Assembly: GCF_964019385.1 (NCBI RefSeq)
Contig: NC_088654.1
Coordinates: 21,460,905-21,524,904, forward strand
DNA: 64,000 nt
Direction: 5' to 3'
Source: Sycon ciliatum
Lineage: Eukaryota > Porifera > Calcarea > Leucosolenida > Sycettidae
Shown: positions 54,711 through 64,000 of the stretch, in pieces
Numbering within the stretch: the first letter of the stretch is position 1
Layout of the letters: each line of letters starts with the position of its first letter
Notes under the pieces: generated by a model
Database searches by the model: none
Told to the model about the DNA's origin: nothing
The model's input: only the letters and a program-made list of their open reading frames with translations
Program-made: the position numbers and the translations under genes

Positions 54711-55007
54711 TCTTTGGCAAGCCAGTTCGCGTTACGAGGGTGCTGTTGGCTCCAGCACCAGCGCTGGTTAAGCCATGAACTTTGAATTCATAGTTTTGTT
54801 TATCAGCCAAGTTCCGTAGAAGTGTTGTTGAGACATTGGCTGATGTTCTCAGCTGTTTGGAGTTTAAGCCATTCACTGGCTGATAGTAGACTATATAGCC
54901 AGTGATTGTGCCATGAATATTGGTGAGAGGTGACCAAGACACATTAGCAGTGATACTGTCAGTGCTGGACTGTAACTTCACATCTACACCAGTTACTTCA
55001 GCTGGTA
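54711..55007 (-). CDS. FN3 domain exon 4 of window (duplicate copy B)
   Basis: A 297-bp phase 1-1 exon with acceptor TTATTTAG and donor GTAAGT. It encodes an FN3 domain with SITANVSWSP, GYIVYYQPVNG, LLRNLADKQNYEFKVHGLTSAG and a closing TRTGLPK. It is one of two copies produced by a tandem duplication of about 1.3 kb; the sister exon is at 51,750-52,046. The differences between the two are mostly single substitutions, and the frame and splice sites are intact, so both domains are probably used. Confidence 0.88.
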
Positions 55008-55689
55008 CTAAATAACACACGGCAAAGCAACAGCATGGAATGGCATTCTACTGTGGCTGCAATTAACACGATGATTATACATCACATCCGTTTTAGAGTA
55101 AACTACAGCGAGAACAACTTTCCTGCGACCTACAACTGAGCCTGACTTAGTAGTCAAGTGCAAAATAATTAATTAATGATTACGCAGAGACCGAAACACC
55201 TGTTACATCTTATGATGAGGGAAACACTCCAGGCACAATGTTATAGAGTATCATAGCTTGTTGTGTAATCTACATGTAATGAGATTGGTGCAGACTATTT
55301 AGAGCATGAGATGTGTTAAGCTGGGGAGTGCATGCAGACTAAAATTTAACCCAGCTTCTCATTCACTGACCTTAGCCATAAATGTATAGTGCACTCTTGA
55401 CCAGATAAGTTGCCAACTTACAGCAGTTTGACATCTCATAAAGTAGTACTAATAAAGTATTTTTTGTAAGCATCTAGCCGAGTCTCACGCATACCGTGAA
55501 ATTCTATTTTCATGTTTCACCCCAAAAGCACTGAATCGAGAAAAACTATGAAAATCCAGGCCGTTTCACCCCACTTGCAACATTACATTGTGCGGTTGAA
55601 CCCAAGTTGAGGTGCCATTTTGGACCCTTTTTCAAGTTTCAAATTTTGCTGCACTGTACCCTAGGAGAAATCTGAACAACATCATTACT

Positions 55690-56050
55690 CATGAAGTTGA
55701 TTGTTCCAACTAGGAACACACGCTTCTTGCCGAACTTGACACTTGACTGACTCACGACTGTCATCCGGAGCACACTAGGAGCACGTCGCACCTTCCACTC
55801 GGCAAACCTGCAAGAAAGCACCACTCCCTGCTCAATACACAGTGTTTCGGGGAACTCACCCCTCATCAGTTGAGCTTGAGTAGGCTGAGGAAGATTGTGC
55901 CTGAAAAGCACCACTTTTATACTGCTCTCCAGGCCAAACCATCACCAGGGATACAAACTTACAGAGACGCTTTGTTTCCAGCGCGACAAACACCTCGTGA
56001 AGCTCCAGGTAGCAGCGTGAGTCAGAGTCGCTCATAGAGTTGTGCTAAAT
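55690..56050 (-). mobile_element. 361-bp retroelement-like insertion with hammerhead ribozyme
   Basis: The insertion is bounded by the 9-bp target duplication ATCATTACT (55,681-55,689 and 56,051-56,059). The matching position in the sister duplication copy near 53,430 is uninterrupted, so the borders are directly supported. On the minus strand it has TATAAAAG near 55,915, then a complete type I hammerhead at 55,875-55,830. Two related copies occur at 30.8 kb (+) and 9.96-15.3 kb (-, split). It encodes nothing convincing. Hammerheads near a promoter are known from terminal repeats of Penelope-like elements and from retrozymes; which applies here is open. Confidence 0.8.
55830..55875 (-). ncRNA. 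Type I hammerhead ribozyme motif, intact
   Basis: 46 nt. Stem I is GCTCAA with TTGAGC (6 bp), then the core CTGATGA, stem II GGGG-TGAGTT-CCCC, the core GAAA, stem III ACA-CTG-TGT (3 bp, 3-nt loop), and a GTA cleavage triplet directly before the 3' strand of stem I. All invariant core bases of the hammerhead are present. The predicted cut is between 55,836 and 55,835. The short stem III matches the minimal hammerheads known from Penelope-like elements. Confidence 0.85.
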
Positions 56051-56204
56051 ATCATTACTGTATCATTATTACAGTACAGTGCTCAGCAGTGTTTTGAGTT
56101 TCATTTGTTGAAGTAAAAATGGTGGACCGTTCTTTTAGCTTTTAGGACTGTTTTGACATTACTTTACTACAAACAAACGGGAAAAGTCTGAAGAAAAAAT
56201 TGAC

Positions 56205-56280
56205 TGTCACCACCAGGACTCGAACCAGGGACCCTCGCTTGTAGCCAGCGATGCTCTAACCACTGGGCTATGGGTTTTTT
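56205..56280 (-). repeat. tRNA-derived SINE
   Basis: On the minus strand ATAGCCCAGTGGTTAGAGC, anticodon stem TCGCT/AGCGA, and TGGTTCGAGTCCTGGTGGTG. A close relative is at 57.13 kb. The anticodon loop GGCTACA lacks U33. Confidence 0.62.
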
Positions 56281-57127
56281 GTTTTTTTTCCTACAAAATC
56301 CACATGTCTCCAGACAATGGGGTGAATAATGGAGTGTGGTGGTGGAGTACATTAAGCTCAGCCGACCCGAGGTCTCGGCTTCATAGCTCCATGGATCAAC
56401 CACAGGGAGATCGGGTAGGGTGGATTAAATTGAAAAAAAAAACAGAAGAAAGAAAATGAAAAGTTTGTATAGCTCGGTGAGCAAAAGAATAAGTTGAGTA
56501 TTGATGTGAACGCTGTTAGACTCTTAAATTCAAGAGGAGATTGTCTGTGAGGAGAGATTATGTCCAAGAAGGGTAGGACACTGTACCCTCTTACTAGAGA
56601 ACAGCCTCAGACATAGCTTGTCGAATGGGTCCCTGAAGGAGAAAGAATGGTGGACGAAGCTAAAGTGCGCTTGTGGCAAGGGTCGGAACACTGACATTCC
56701 CCTGCTCGTTGATAGTGAAGGCTGCGAGAGGGCCACAAGCTATGAGAAATCGGAGGCATTTGCACGTTTCTTTTCCAACAATGCAGATAGATATTATCTG
56801 AGTCCGAGGTGGGTAATGGCTGCGAAGTCATGTCTTGACCTGACGAGGAAGAAACCGAAGATGAGGTTGCGGAGCCACCCCACGCTGGATGCAGCTACGA
56901 AAATGCCGACCATTTCTCCGCACTCCACAGCCATTCTTTATTAGTTTAGCTGCACTATTTCAGAGGTACTCAAGCTGATCATGCACCGTACAATGCTGAA
57001 TAATTAATGAACAAATACCGGTACCTCATAATACATACATTGGACCAATTTGGAGTACGCCTTGTATATTAGCGTAGTAGACCTGGTGTGAATAGGATAA
57101 TGGGACTTTTTCATCAAATTTCTGACA

Positions 57128-57210
57128 AAAACAATGAATAGCTCAGTGGTGAGATCATCGCTGGCTACAGGTGAGGGTCCCTGGTTCCATTCCTGGTGGT
57201 GGCAGTCGAA
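57128..57210 (+). repeat. tRNA-derived SINE
   Basis: GAATAGCTCAGTGGTGAGAT, CTGGCTACAGGTGAGGGTCC and GGTTCCATTCCTGGTGGTGG match the copy at 56.2 kb in inverse orientation, followed by a body running to about 57,300. Confidence 0.62.
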
Positions 57211-57811
57211 TTTTGTCTTCATACTGTTCCCGTTTGTCTATTTCCCTCAAACCAGTTAAAAATGGATTCAGAACATTTTGTCCGTAAGGGCAGGTTCCAC
57301 TGGTGGTGTGGGGCCCATGTAGTGTTATTACTGCCTGCAGAATGGGCATTGCAATGAGATAGCTGATGTGGCCTGCATGTCAACACTGCTCGGACTGAGC
57401 GCAACGCTGACATGAGCCCAACATTCACTAGGCTTCTCTGTCCTCCTCAACAATTGCCACAAAAAATGCACTCCCTGCAATGACCAGGCATAGTAGAATA
57501 TGGCAGGATGACTTACACCCCTCTCTTAAAACAATAATAGATCACTGATAAACACAATACACTGCAAACAAATTCCTGGCATTACATAGAAACTCTGACC
57601 ACACATTGCAGTGTTTTCTCTGAGTTCTTTGAAGTACATATACCCGCCTCCGTGTGGCATTTCATCTCATAGCCACATTTTCGGGTAAGTTTCTCAAGAA
57701 TTCGAAAAACAGGCATGCTACCATCCAACTAGCTTGTGACACACAACGTCACTACACGTTTTGCTAGAGACACCAAATACTTCAAACAAAGTCAGCAACG
57801 TTTACACTCAC

Positions 57812-58105
57812 CATCTTCTTCACTTCTTTGTGATGCTGTTGCTCCAAGTGGACCATACCCAGGCCCAGTTCTAGCCTTCACAGAGACGTCGTATACTGTG
57901 TATGCAGTGAGGTTAGTCAGAACGGCTGAGGTAACTGTAGCGTTCACTTCTACCGACTTGTTCTGACCAGCAGTATCTATGTATAGCACCTGATAACCTT
58001 GTAGAACACCATTGAGTTCTTGTTCTGTGAGTATTGACCAGTTAACATAGATAGAAGAGCTGGATAGAGCAATGGCTGACAGTATGCTAGGACCAGTTGC
58101 TGGCA
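57812..58105 (-). CDS. FN3 domain exon 3 of window
   Basis: A 294-bp phase 1-1 exon with acceptor CACTCCAG and donor GTGAGT. The FN3 domain begins VPATGPS and shows IYVNWS, GYQVLYID, LTNLTAYTVYDVSVKA and PGYGP. By eye it is nearly identical to the exon at 62,347 over most of its length, so those two are probably the most recent paralogues although another exon lies between them. The exon ends in an acidic SEED linker, and the next FN3 exon follows in the same phase. Confidence 0.87.
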
Positions 58106-58909
58106 CTGGAGTGACAAATCAACAACAACAAAAATAAGATTCAAAAGACTGTAAGAAAAGAAGTCGAAGAGCCAGCTACCATGTCCATCAAGCCAGCTAC
58201 CATGTCCATCAAACGTTTGCTAACCCGATAAGAATGAAAGAAGGGGTTGGAATTCGAGCAAGGGCGAGTTTATTCATTCCTGTATCTTGGCATGTTGATT
58301 GACTTCTTCACTTTTAATTCCCAGTGACTACTAATCTTCTCACTAGAAGTAAATACCGATGTAGATGGAGATCGATGGGTTGAAGCATTTCTTTACACTC
58401 TGCTGGCTCCTGTAGAGGAAGAAGGGAGTGCACTTTCTCCTGACACGTTCAAATTAGACAAACGTGCCGCCTGAAAAATGCGCACGGAGCACCTACCTTT
58501 TGGCCGAAAAAAAGGAAAGATCATCTTTTGAGGCACTGGCAGTAGCAAACAGTAAAGTTAGCCGGATTGGCGGCCGCATCACCTGACATCAATTCGCCCA
58601 TATATCCTTAGTGTCGAATGCAGACCTCACTAGTGAGTCAGGGGAGAGGCGATAAGTCTCTCAACAAGCGGGCGTGTAAAGGCCCTATAACCCCATAAAC
58701 CGCATCCTTGTTACCCTCACACCGGGCAAGTGAGTACCCAGTTCACCGTGGCTGTCAGCACAGTTCATTGCATGTAAAGTGCACAGTACAAGGTACAGTC
58801 AAATTAACATGATTCAAGCAACAGCACTGCAACGCGCACCACACCCACTGGTCATTGGTCTTATAACTATGCATTGCATGTGTTCAGCAAAGTAAAAGTT
58901 TGAACTCAC

Positions 58910-59203
58910 CATCTTCTTTAGTAGTAACTGTTGCTCCAACTCCATATGGGCCAAAACCAGGATTGGTTTTAGCTTTCACAGAAATGTTGTATTCCGTGAA
59001 GAAGGACAGTTTACTTAGAATGGTGAATGTTCCAGAGTCGTTCAAATCCACAGTTTTATTCTGACCAGCAGAATCTATGTATTGCACCTCATAACCTTGT
59101 AGAGCACCATTGAGTTCTGGTTGTGTTAGTATTGACCAGTTAACATAGATAGATGAGCTGGATAGAGCAATGGCGGACTGTATACTAGGACCAGTTGCTG
59201 GCA
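58910..59203 (-). CDS. FN3 domain exon 2 of window
   Basis: A 294-bp phase 1-1 exon with acceptor TGCTCCAG and donor GTGAGT. It encodes an FN3 domain starting VPATGPS. IYVNWS gives the core tryptophan, GYEVQYID the C strand, and TEYNISVKA the F strand with its tyrosine. It has the same length and phase as the neighbouring exons at 62.3 and 58.1 kb, which supports expansion by whole-exon duplication. The sequence is more diverged in the middle (DLNDSGTFTILSKLSFF) than the other two are from each other. Confidence 0.87.
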
Positions 59204-62053
59204 CTGGAGCACACATTCAACAATGAAAGACATACATAGAAAAATCATACGCACAATCATGTGCATATCACACTATCAGCCCGGATCATTCACTCACGCC
59301 ATAATCCAAGCTTGCTGCAGCTTACATGTATTATATCTTACGGAAATTGTAGTCACATTGTTGTCTGGTGATCGGTGAAAACCGTGAAACTCAGAGTTAC
59401 AGCAGAGACACTTTTGATTCCCTCTTTCAAGTGTGTGGAGAAGGCTCTGCACCTAGTAGTAGTAGTTGTATTCATTATTTTACTTGGGTATACCGAACAG
59501 GTCTATGGTCTTCTTACAGGTTGCCCAAGTGTATTGAGCACTGTCACGATCACCTGCAACTCTGTCCCTGAGTGTACAAAAAATGTATAATCAAGAGACA
59601 TGTGTCCTGTCCATTCAGCAATTACATGCACCTACTTGAATACATTTGTTACGCGGATGCAACAACCACACATACAGCATCCCATCACACAAACACACAC
59701 ACACACACACACACACACGCAACACAACATCCACTCATGCTCCAACATCCAAGCGTGTGCGTGCAACAAATTTCACCTGGCTGTGCTCGAATATTTGTCT
59801 ATTGCGGAGGGGCAACCAGCACTGTGCTCGTGGATGAAGTACCCGTGGAATTTGTCACTGTTATGACATTGTAGTACTGTAGTCCCTACTGCAGTAGTTT
59901 GTTATGCTCTGTTACTTTCACTGTGAAGTTGGTGCCATTTGCACTCTTTTAGATGCTATATTTGTCACTGCTCTGACCCCACAAAAAACTGTACATGAGC
60001 ATTTGTTTGCTGCTGCTCCAAACACCATTGTAATGATATCGATTATTGAAAATGCCTAGTTCAAAATTTCCAGTTGCTTCTGTGCTGCATGTACTAATCT
60101 GTTCTCCAACGAAGATTCTATACAAGAATACACTACAAACTTGCGTAAGAGGAAGGTCAAGATGCCACACTGAATTAGGACTCAGTCCACCGAGGTTACG
60201 AGATAATATACATTCAGGTAGTGTCCCACTACCATGTACATGTATGCAAAACACAGCTGAGCACTCTGAGCAAGGCCAGGTAAGCGGGTTAGCAGGTCTG
60301 GCAAGTGACGAGCTCGAAAATCACAGGGAATCTGCTGACCAGTACCAGTTGCTGTCTCTCAGGTGCCGGTAGACCTTTGTCTTGATTGACTGGAAACGTG
60401 TTTTGTGTGGGTGCTGTGACAGCAGCCTGTTAGGAGGGAGTTCCATGCGGAAATGCCGCAGTATGAGAACGACCGCTTCACGACGGAGCTGAGCCGATTT
60501 CATGTTGGAGTCGGTGTCGGAGAATCGGCCGAAAAGTCTGCCTCGTGTGGCATAAGAACTATATATCTACGAATAGTTAAGAAACCAATTGCTTTGTGCC
60601 ACAGCTGGCAAGCCGGGGACCTCCATGCCCAGGAACAAATGCATGAAGTAAAACATGCATGCACACGAACTTCGCACGGTTTGTCAAGTGACTTGAGCGA
60701 AGTGTCTTTTTCAAGCTTTACTATTTATTTTACTATGTTCACATACCCGTCTCGAAAAGAAAAATGAAAGACAATGATACGCAGACTAGGAGAAACGTAA
60801 CAACTACTCAGCAGGGGCTGTACCGAGTCACAGCAGTGAGGGTGGGGCAGTGATTTCTCTGCCGACCTGAGGTCTTGGGGTCACTTTGTCGAGCCAGATG
60901 AGCTCTAAACAACGACCTGTGACCTTTCGTAGTTCGTACCCATCACAATAGGCCATTACATTACTGATAACAATGCTATAGTGGTAATCATGGCAAATTG
61001 TGCTAGGAGCTGTGTTCACAACCGGCAAGTGTACTGGTGAAACCACGCATTTGTGTGTATTTTACTGCCTCTTTTGGCGTCATGCAGGCCAGCTAGATGG
61101 AAACGTTCAAACTATATTTCATATTTCCCAGATCCGAGTCACTTTGACTGGCGGGGTCAACAAATTAGTAAAAAAATAGGCGTAAAAAATTCACGGTTCG
61201 CGTGAGACTCAGCCAAAGGCCCAGTTTTCCGCATCCGCAGAAACGCCACCACCCTCTTGGATCAAGGCGCAGATGCAGCTCCTAAGCGGTGGGAGGTGAG
61301 TAGATCAGACCCACGACAAAGTGATCAAAGACCGAAAATCCCATTCACTGCATCCATGTTTCCCTTGTGCCAGGCCACGAGTTCCCAATTAACTGTGGGT
61401 CGCAGCACGGCTGGTAAAATTCCTTCCGCTTCCAAGCAGGACTTGAACCTGGTACCCTCTGTTTCTCAATCATGGTCTGAGACCATCCCACTAATGCCTG
61501 CCTGCATCACATGCCCTATAATATGATGTCGAATTGTTTCCTGTTGTGCACGCCTGAGCCGCAAACGTGCCATGTACACACGCCAGTTTTGAACACAGCA
61601 TAGCTTATTAGGCAATTCACACGACCGCCATATCCACATGTGTCATGTGGCAGCAGGAAGGGAAACGTGAGGACAAGTTTCGGTCGTGTGCGGGAAATTC
61701 TCCGAGGTGATTTTTCTGTAACACGTTGATTTCCCGTCGTGTGAATTACCTACATGTATATGGACAGCAGTATAGTTTGAATAATTATTGAATTCGGCAG
61801 GGAAAGCGCGAACTCGCATGCAAAGAGCAATGGCACAATTCCTCAGTTTTGAATGAAAAACACTAGATAACCTTGTATAAAAGAAACCAAACATTTTATC
61901 ACACGTCGCAAGAAGGTTGCCACTTTCATTCGCTCAGTCAACTGTCTTCCAACCAAGGACATCTTTCTCAATCATACTTCCTTTTTGTTAGTGTATAGAG
62001 TTAGCACTAAATCGCATCCAAGGCAGATCCTTAGACATGTACCTACAACTTAC
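59204..62053. other. Intron between FN3 exons 1 and 2
   Basis: It contains an (AC)n tract at 59,690-59,718 and a tRNA-like B box on the minus strand near 61,440 (GGTTCAAGTCCTGC). No exon or named element is supported. Confidence 0.45.
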
Positions 62054-62347
62054 CAGCTTCGTTGGTATTTTGTAGTGCTGTTCCTCCAAATGGACCATAC
62101 CCAGGTACAGTTCTAGCCTTCACAGAGACGTCGTACACTGTGTCTGCAGTGAGGTTAGTCAGAACGGCTGAGGTAACTGTAGCATTCACTTCTATCGACT
62201 TGTTCTGACCATCAGTATCTATGTATAGCACCTGATAACCTTGTAGAACACCATTGAGCTCTTGTTGTGTTACTACTGACCAGTTGACATAGATAGATGA
62301 GCTAGACAAAGCCATTGTAGTCTCAATACTAGGACCATTTGATGGCA
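62054..62347 (-). CDS. FN3 domain exon 1 of window
   Basis: A 294-bp symmetric phase 1-1 exon. The acceptor is CTGCCTGCAG at 62,348 and the donor is GTAAGT below 62,054. It encodes one FN3 domain beginning VPSNGPS, with the B-strand tryptophan in IYVNWS, the GYQVLYID C-strand region, and the LTNLT..TVYDVSVKA stretch holding the conserved leucine and tyrosine, then a PGYGP turn. It closely resembles the exons at 58,105 and 59,203, so these three are tandem paralogues. NxS/T sites fit an extracellular location. It is the most 5' exon of this gene seen in the window. Confidence 0.87.
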
Positions 62348-62462
62348 CTGCAGGCAGAATGCCAATACAGCAAGCATGTGTGCGCGTATCAAGAATCAGC
62401 AAAGCAAATGAGCCGTTCATTTCAGGTGAATGTAGGGGAGGGGAAAAGGCAAACTAATTCAT

Positions 62463-62660
62463 AGGAGTGAAAGGACAAAATGTTACGAGTTATGAGTACT
62501 GAGTACTGAGTAGGGAGTACTGAGACATTCGGCGACCTGACACTTAGCTGCAACACTTCTCCAAGGCGCAAACCAACAACCTTCCGACTTGGATGGCTCA
62601 TGTTCGGAAAGGTCCAAGAGGGGATTTTCACAATTATTTAATTGGCTCACCATCCGAGTT
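62463..62660. repeat. Fragment of the foldback MITE family
   Basis: It carries GGACAAAATGTTACGAGTTA and ACATTCGGCGACCTGACAC as in the other copies, plus the outer GGCTCACCATCCGAGTT end. The arms are incomplete. Confidence 0.65.
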
Positions 62661-63002
62661 ACAATATGATAACTTTTAGCATAAAAATAGCATAATTCTG
62701 CAATGAAAAGGGGCTCAGCATGCAAAGGGTTAAGCAATGCGAAAAGCATAATTTCACGAAAATATTAGCATAATCCGTCAAGGCCTGATCATAGCTCAAT
62801 GGTCCTTGCTTTTTTTAAATTTTAATAGTGCTTATAATTCCTTTAAAAGTCGGTGATTGACCCGATTTGCATGAATGCGTTTTCCGTCGGAAAGTTGTCT
62901 AGTGAAGCTACCGGCAGGAAATTGGGTGAAACGATTCCAATTGAAACTATGAAGTCTCTCAATCCCTCAATGATAATTCTGATAAATCCATTGGTCCATT
63001 GA

Positions 63003-63360
63003 ATTTAACTCGGATGGTGAGCCAATTAAAAGTATGGTGAAAAAAAGAGGACAAAATGTTACGAGTTATGACTAACTGTCCACCAACGTAACCAGATCTT
63101 ATACAGTCAGCGAGTGCGACAAAATGGCACAAAGCTCACAAGGAGTACTCAGATATTCGGCGACCTGACACCTAGCTCCAACACTTGTCCAAGGCGCAAA
63201 CAACAACCTTCCAACTTGTCGCAACAGGCCGCCGAATGTCTCAGTACTCCTTGTCAGTTTTGTGCCACTTTGACGCACTCGCTGACTGTGTAAGATCTGG
63301 TTACGTTGCATGGTGGACAGTTAGTCATGACTCGTAACATTTGATCCTTCTTCTTTTCAC
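63003..63360. mobile_element. Foldback MITE, nearly complete
   Basis: Left arm with AACTCGGATGGTGAGCCAAT, GGACAAAATGTTACG and CAGTCAGCGAGTGCGACAAA; right arm is the inverted complement up to about 63,360. The outer right end is lost. Confidence 0.75.
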
Positions 63361-64000
63361 AGTTATCACATTATGCCGCATTATGCTCACATATGCTGCT
63401 AATGTATATGATGGTTCTGTGCAAAATAACAGGGGATTTTTTTTTAACAGGGGAATTTTTGTAGAGGGCGTTGTACTGTAGTAGCAAAAGTTCAACAGGG
63501 TCAACGCACTGTCGGACCTAGCTACGACCGTCACTGCTTGTACTCGTAGTGGACTGGACATGTTATCAAGGGAGTCGTAAACTTACGACTTCCTGGTGCA
63601 TCTACTTGTACATGTACTTGTACTGTTGAGTCACCTCCACCATTAAAGGGGAAGTGCATCGATTTTTCAAGTAGGGCTCAGATGAAAGACAATTGGATAT
63701 CGGTTCCGATGGTATTTCTCGCTTGCGCGTACGGCAAGGGAAACTTGCCATATCGCCGATTTCCTGATCCCGTTTCCATGGCGACTGCAGGTGATGACGC
63801 ACATTCTGCTTAGCTCCGTGAGAGAGAAGGTCGATCACTGCAGAATTGTGTCATTTTCAGTTGTCTTCTTGTATTCACGAAGTGAAAGAAGTACTGTGTT
63901 CAATGCTGTTAGTGCCGTGAACTGTTTATTAGTAGTCCTATCCGTTGTGTACTGGGACGTGACACCGACAGGGGAAAGCTGGAGTGCGGAGACGTTAGCT

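Larger units (their letters stand above)
53485..56089. repeat. Tandem duplication unit, copy B
   Basis: Second copy, with FN3 exon 54,711-55,007. It is lengthened by a 921-bp insertion (53,672-54,592, 8-bp target duplication) and the 361-bp hammerhead element (9-bp target duplication). It starts with the same CCCATGGCAACAAGG and ends GTGCTCAGCAG. Confidence 0.85.

Overview
The window is eukaryotic DNA, and the content points to an invertebrate animal with large, transposon-rich introns. A sponge or another early-branching marine animal is my best guess, which the sequence alone cannot prove. The evidence is a chain of small exons with GT..AG borders coding for fibronectin type III (FN3) domains, one membrane segment and a tyrosine-rich tail. 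The introns hold a chromodomain Gypsy element, LINE and Penelope-like elements, Helitron-like repeats, foldback elements, tRNA-like SINEs and satellites.

Almost all of the window appears to be one gene on the minus strand, running from beyond the right edge to beyond the left edge. I place 14 internal exons (62,347 down to 9,328; 2,757 nt, 919 codons). All 13 junctions agree in phase. In order they encode five complete FN3 domains (one exon each), a sixth FN3 domain split over two exons, a transmembrane segment, a basic juxtamembrane exon, an Ig-like domain over two exons that lacks both usual cysteines, and three 114-bp exons with YxxV motifs. The predicted product is a single-pass receptor or adhesion protein with an Ig-like fold on the cytoplasmic side. 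The first exon, signal peptide and any catalytic domain lie outside the window.

Layout. At 1-9 kb: a LINE 3' fragment, a broken LINE (3.5-7.8 kb) and a foldback element. At 9-20 kb: the three tail exons, an apparently intact 5.1-kb Gypsy chromovirus (10,043-15,141; LTRs identical by eye, 5-bp target duplication), foldbacks and a solo LTR. At 20-30 kb: the Ig exons, a 20-bp satellite invaded twice by related TA-flanked elements, a 1.4-kb TIR element, and a 23-bp satellite carrying a TIR element with a Myb/SANT-like reading frame. At 30-39 kb: a LINE end, a repeat with a hammerhead motif, a 668-bp foldback, the juxtamembrane exon, a degenerate Penelope-like element, a Helitron-like copy and the transmembrane exon. 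At 39-51 kb: the split FN3, a 2.7-kb inverted repeat, a (GA)n tract, two abutting Helitron-like copies and transposase pseudogenes. At 51-56 kb: a tandem duplication of a 1.31-kb unit with one FN3 exon; each copy has different later insertions and so supplies empty sites for the other. At 56-64 kb: three more FN3 exons, SINEs and foldbacks.

The most notable items are the receptor with a cysteine-less intracellular Ig-like domain; a 361-bp insertion with a 9-bp target duplication that carries a complete type I hammerhead ribozyme motif; the Gypsy -1 frameshift signal with a 12-bp perfect hairpin over the gag stop, together with a gag start inside the primer-binding site; and the FN3 exon duplication.
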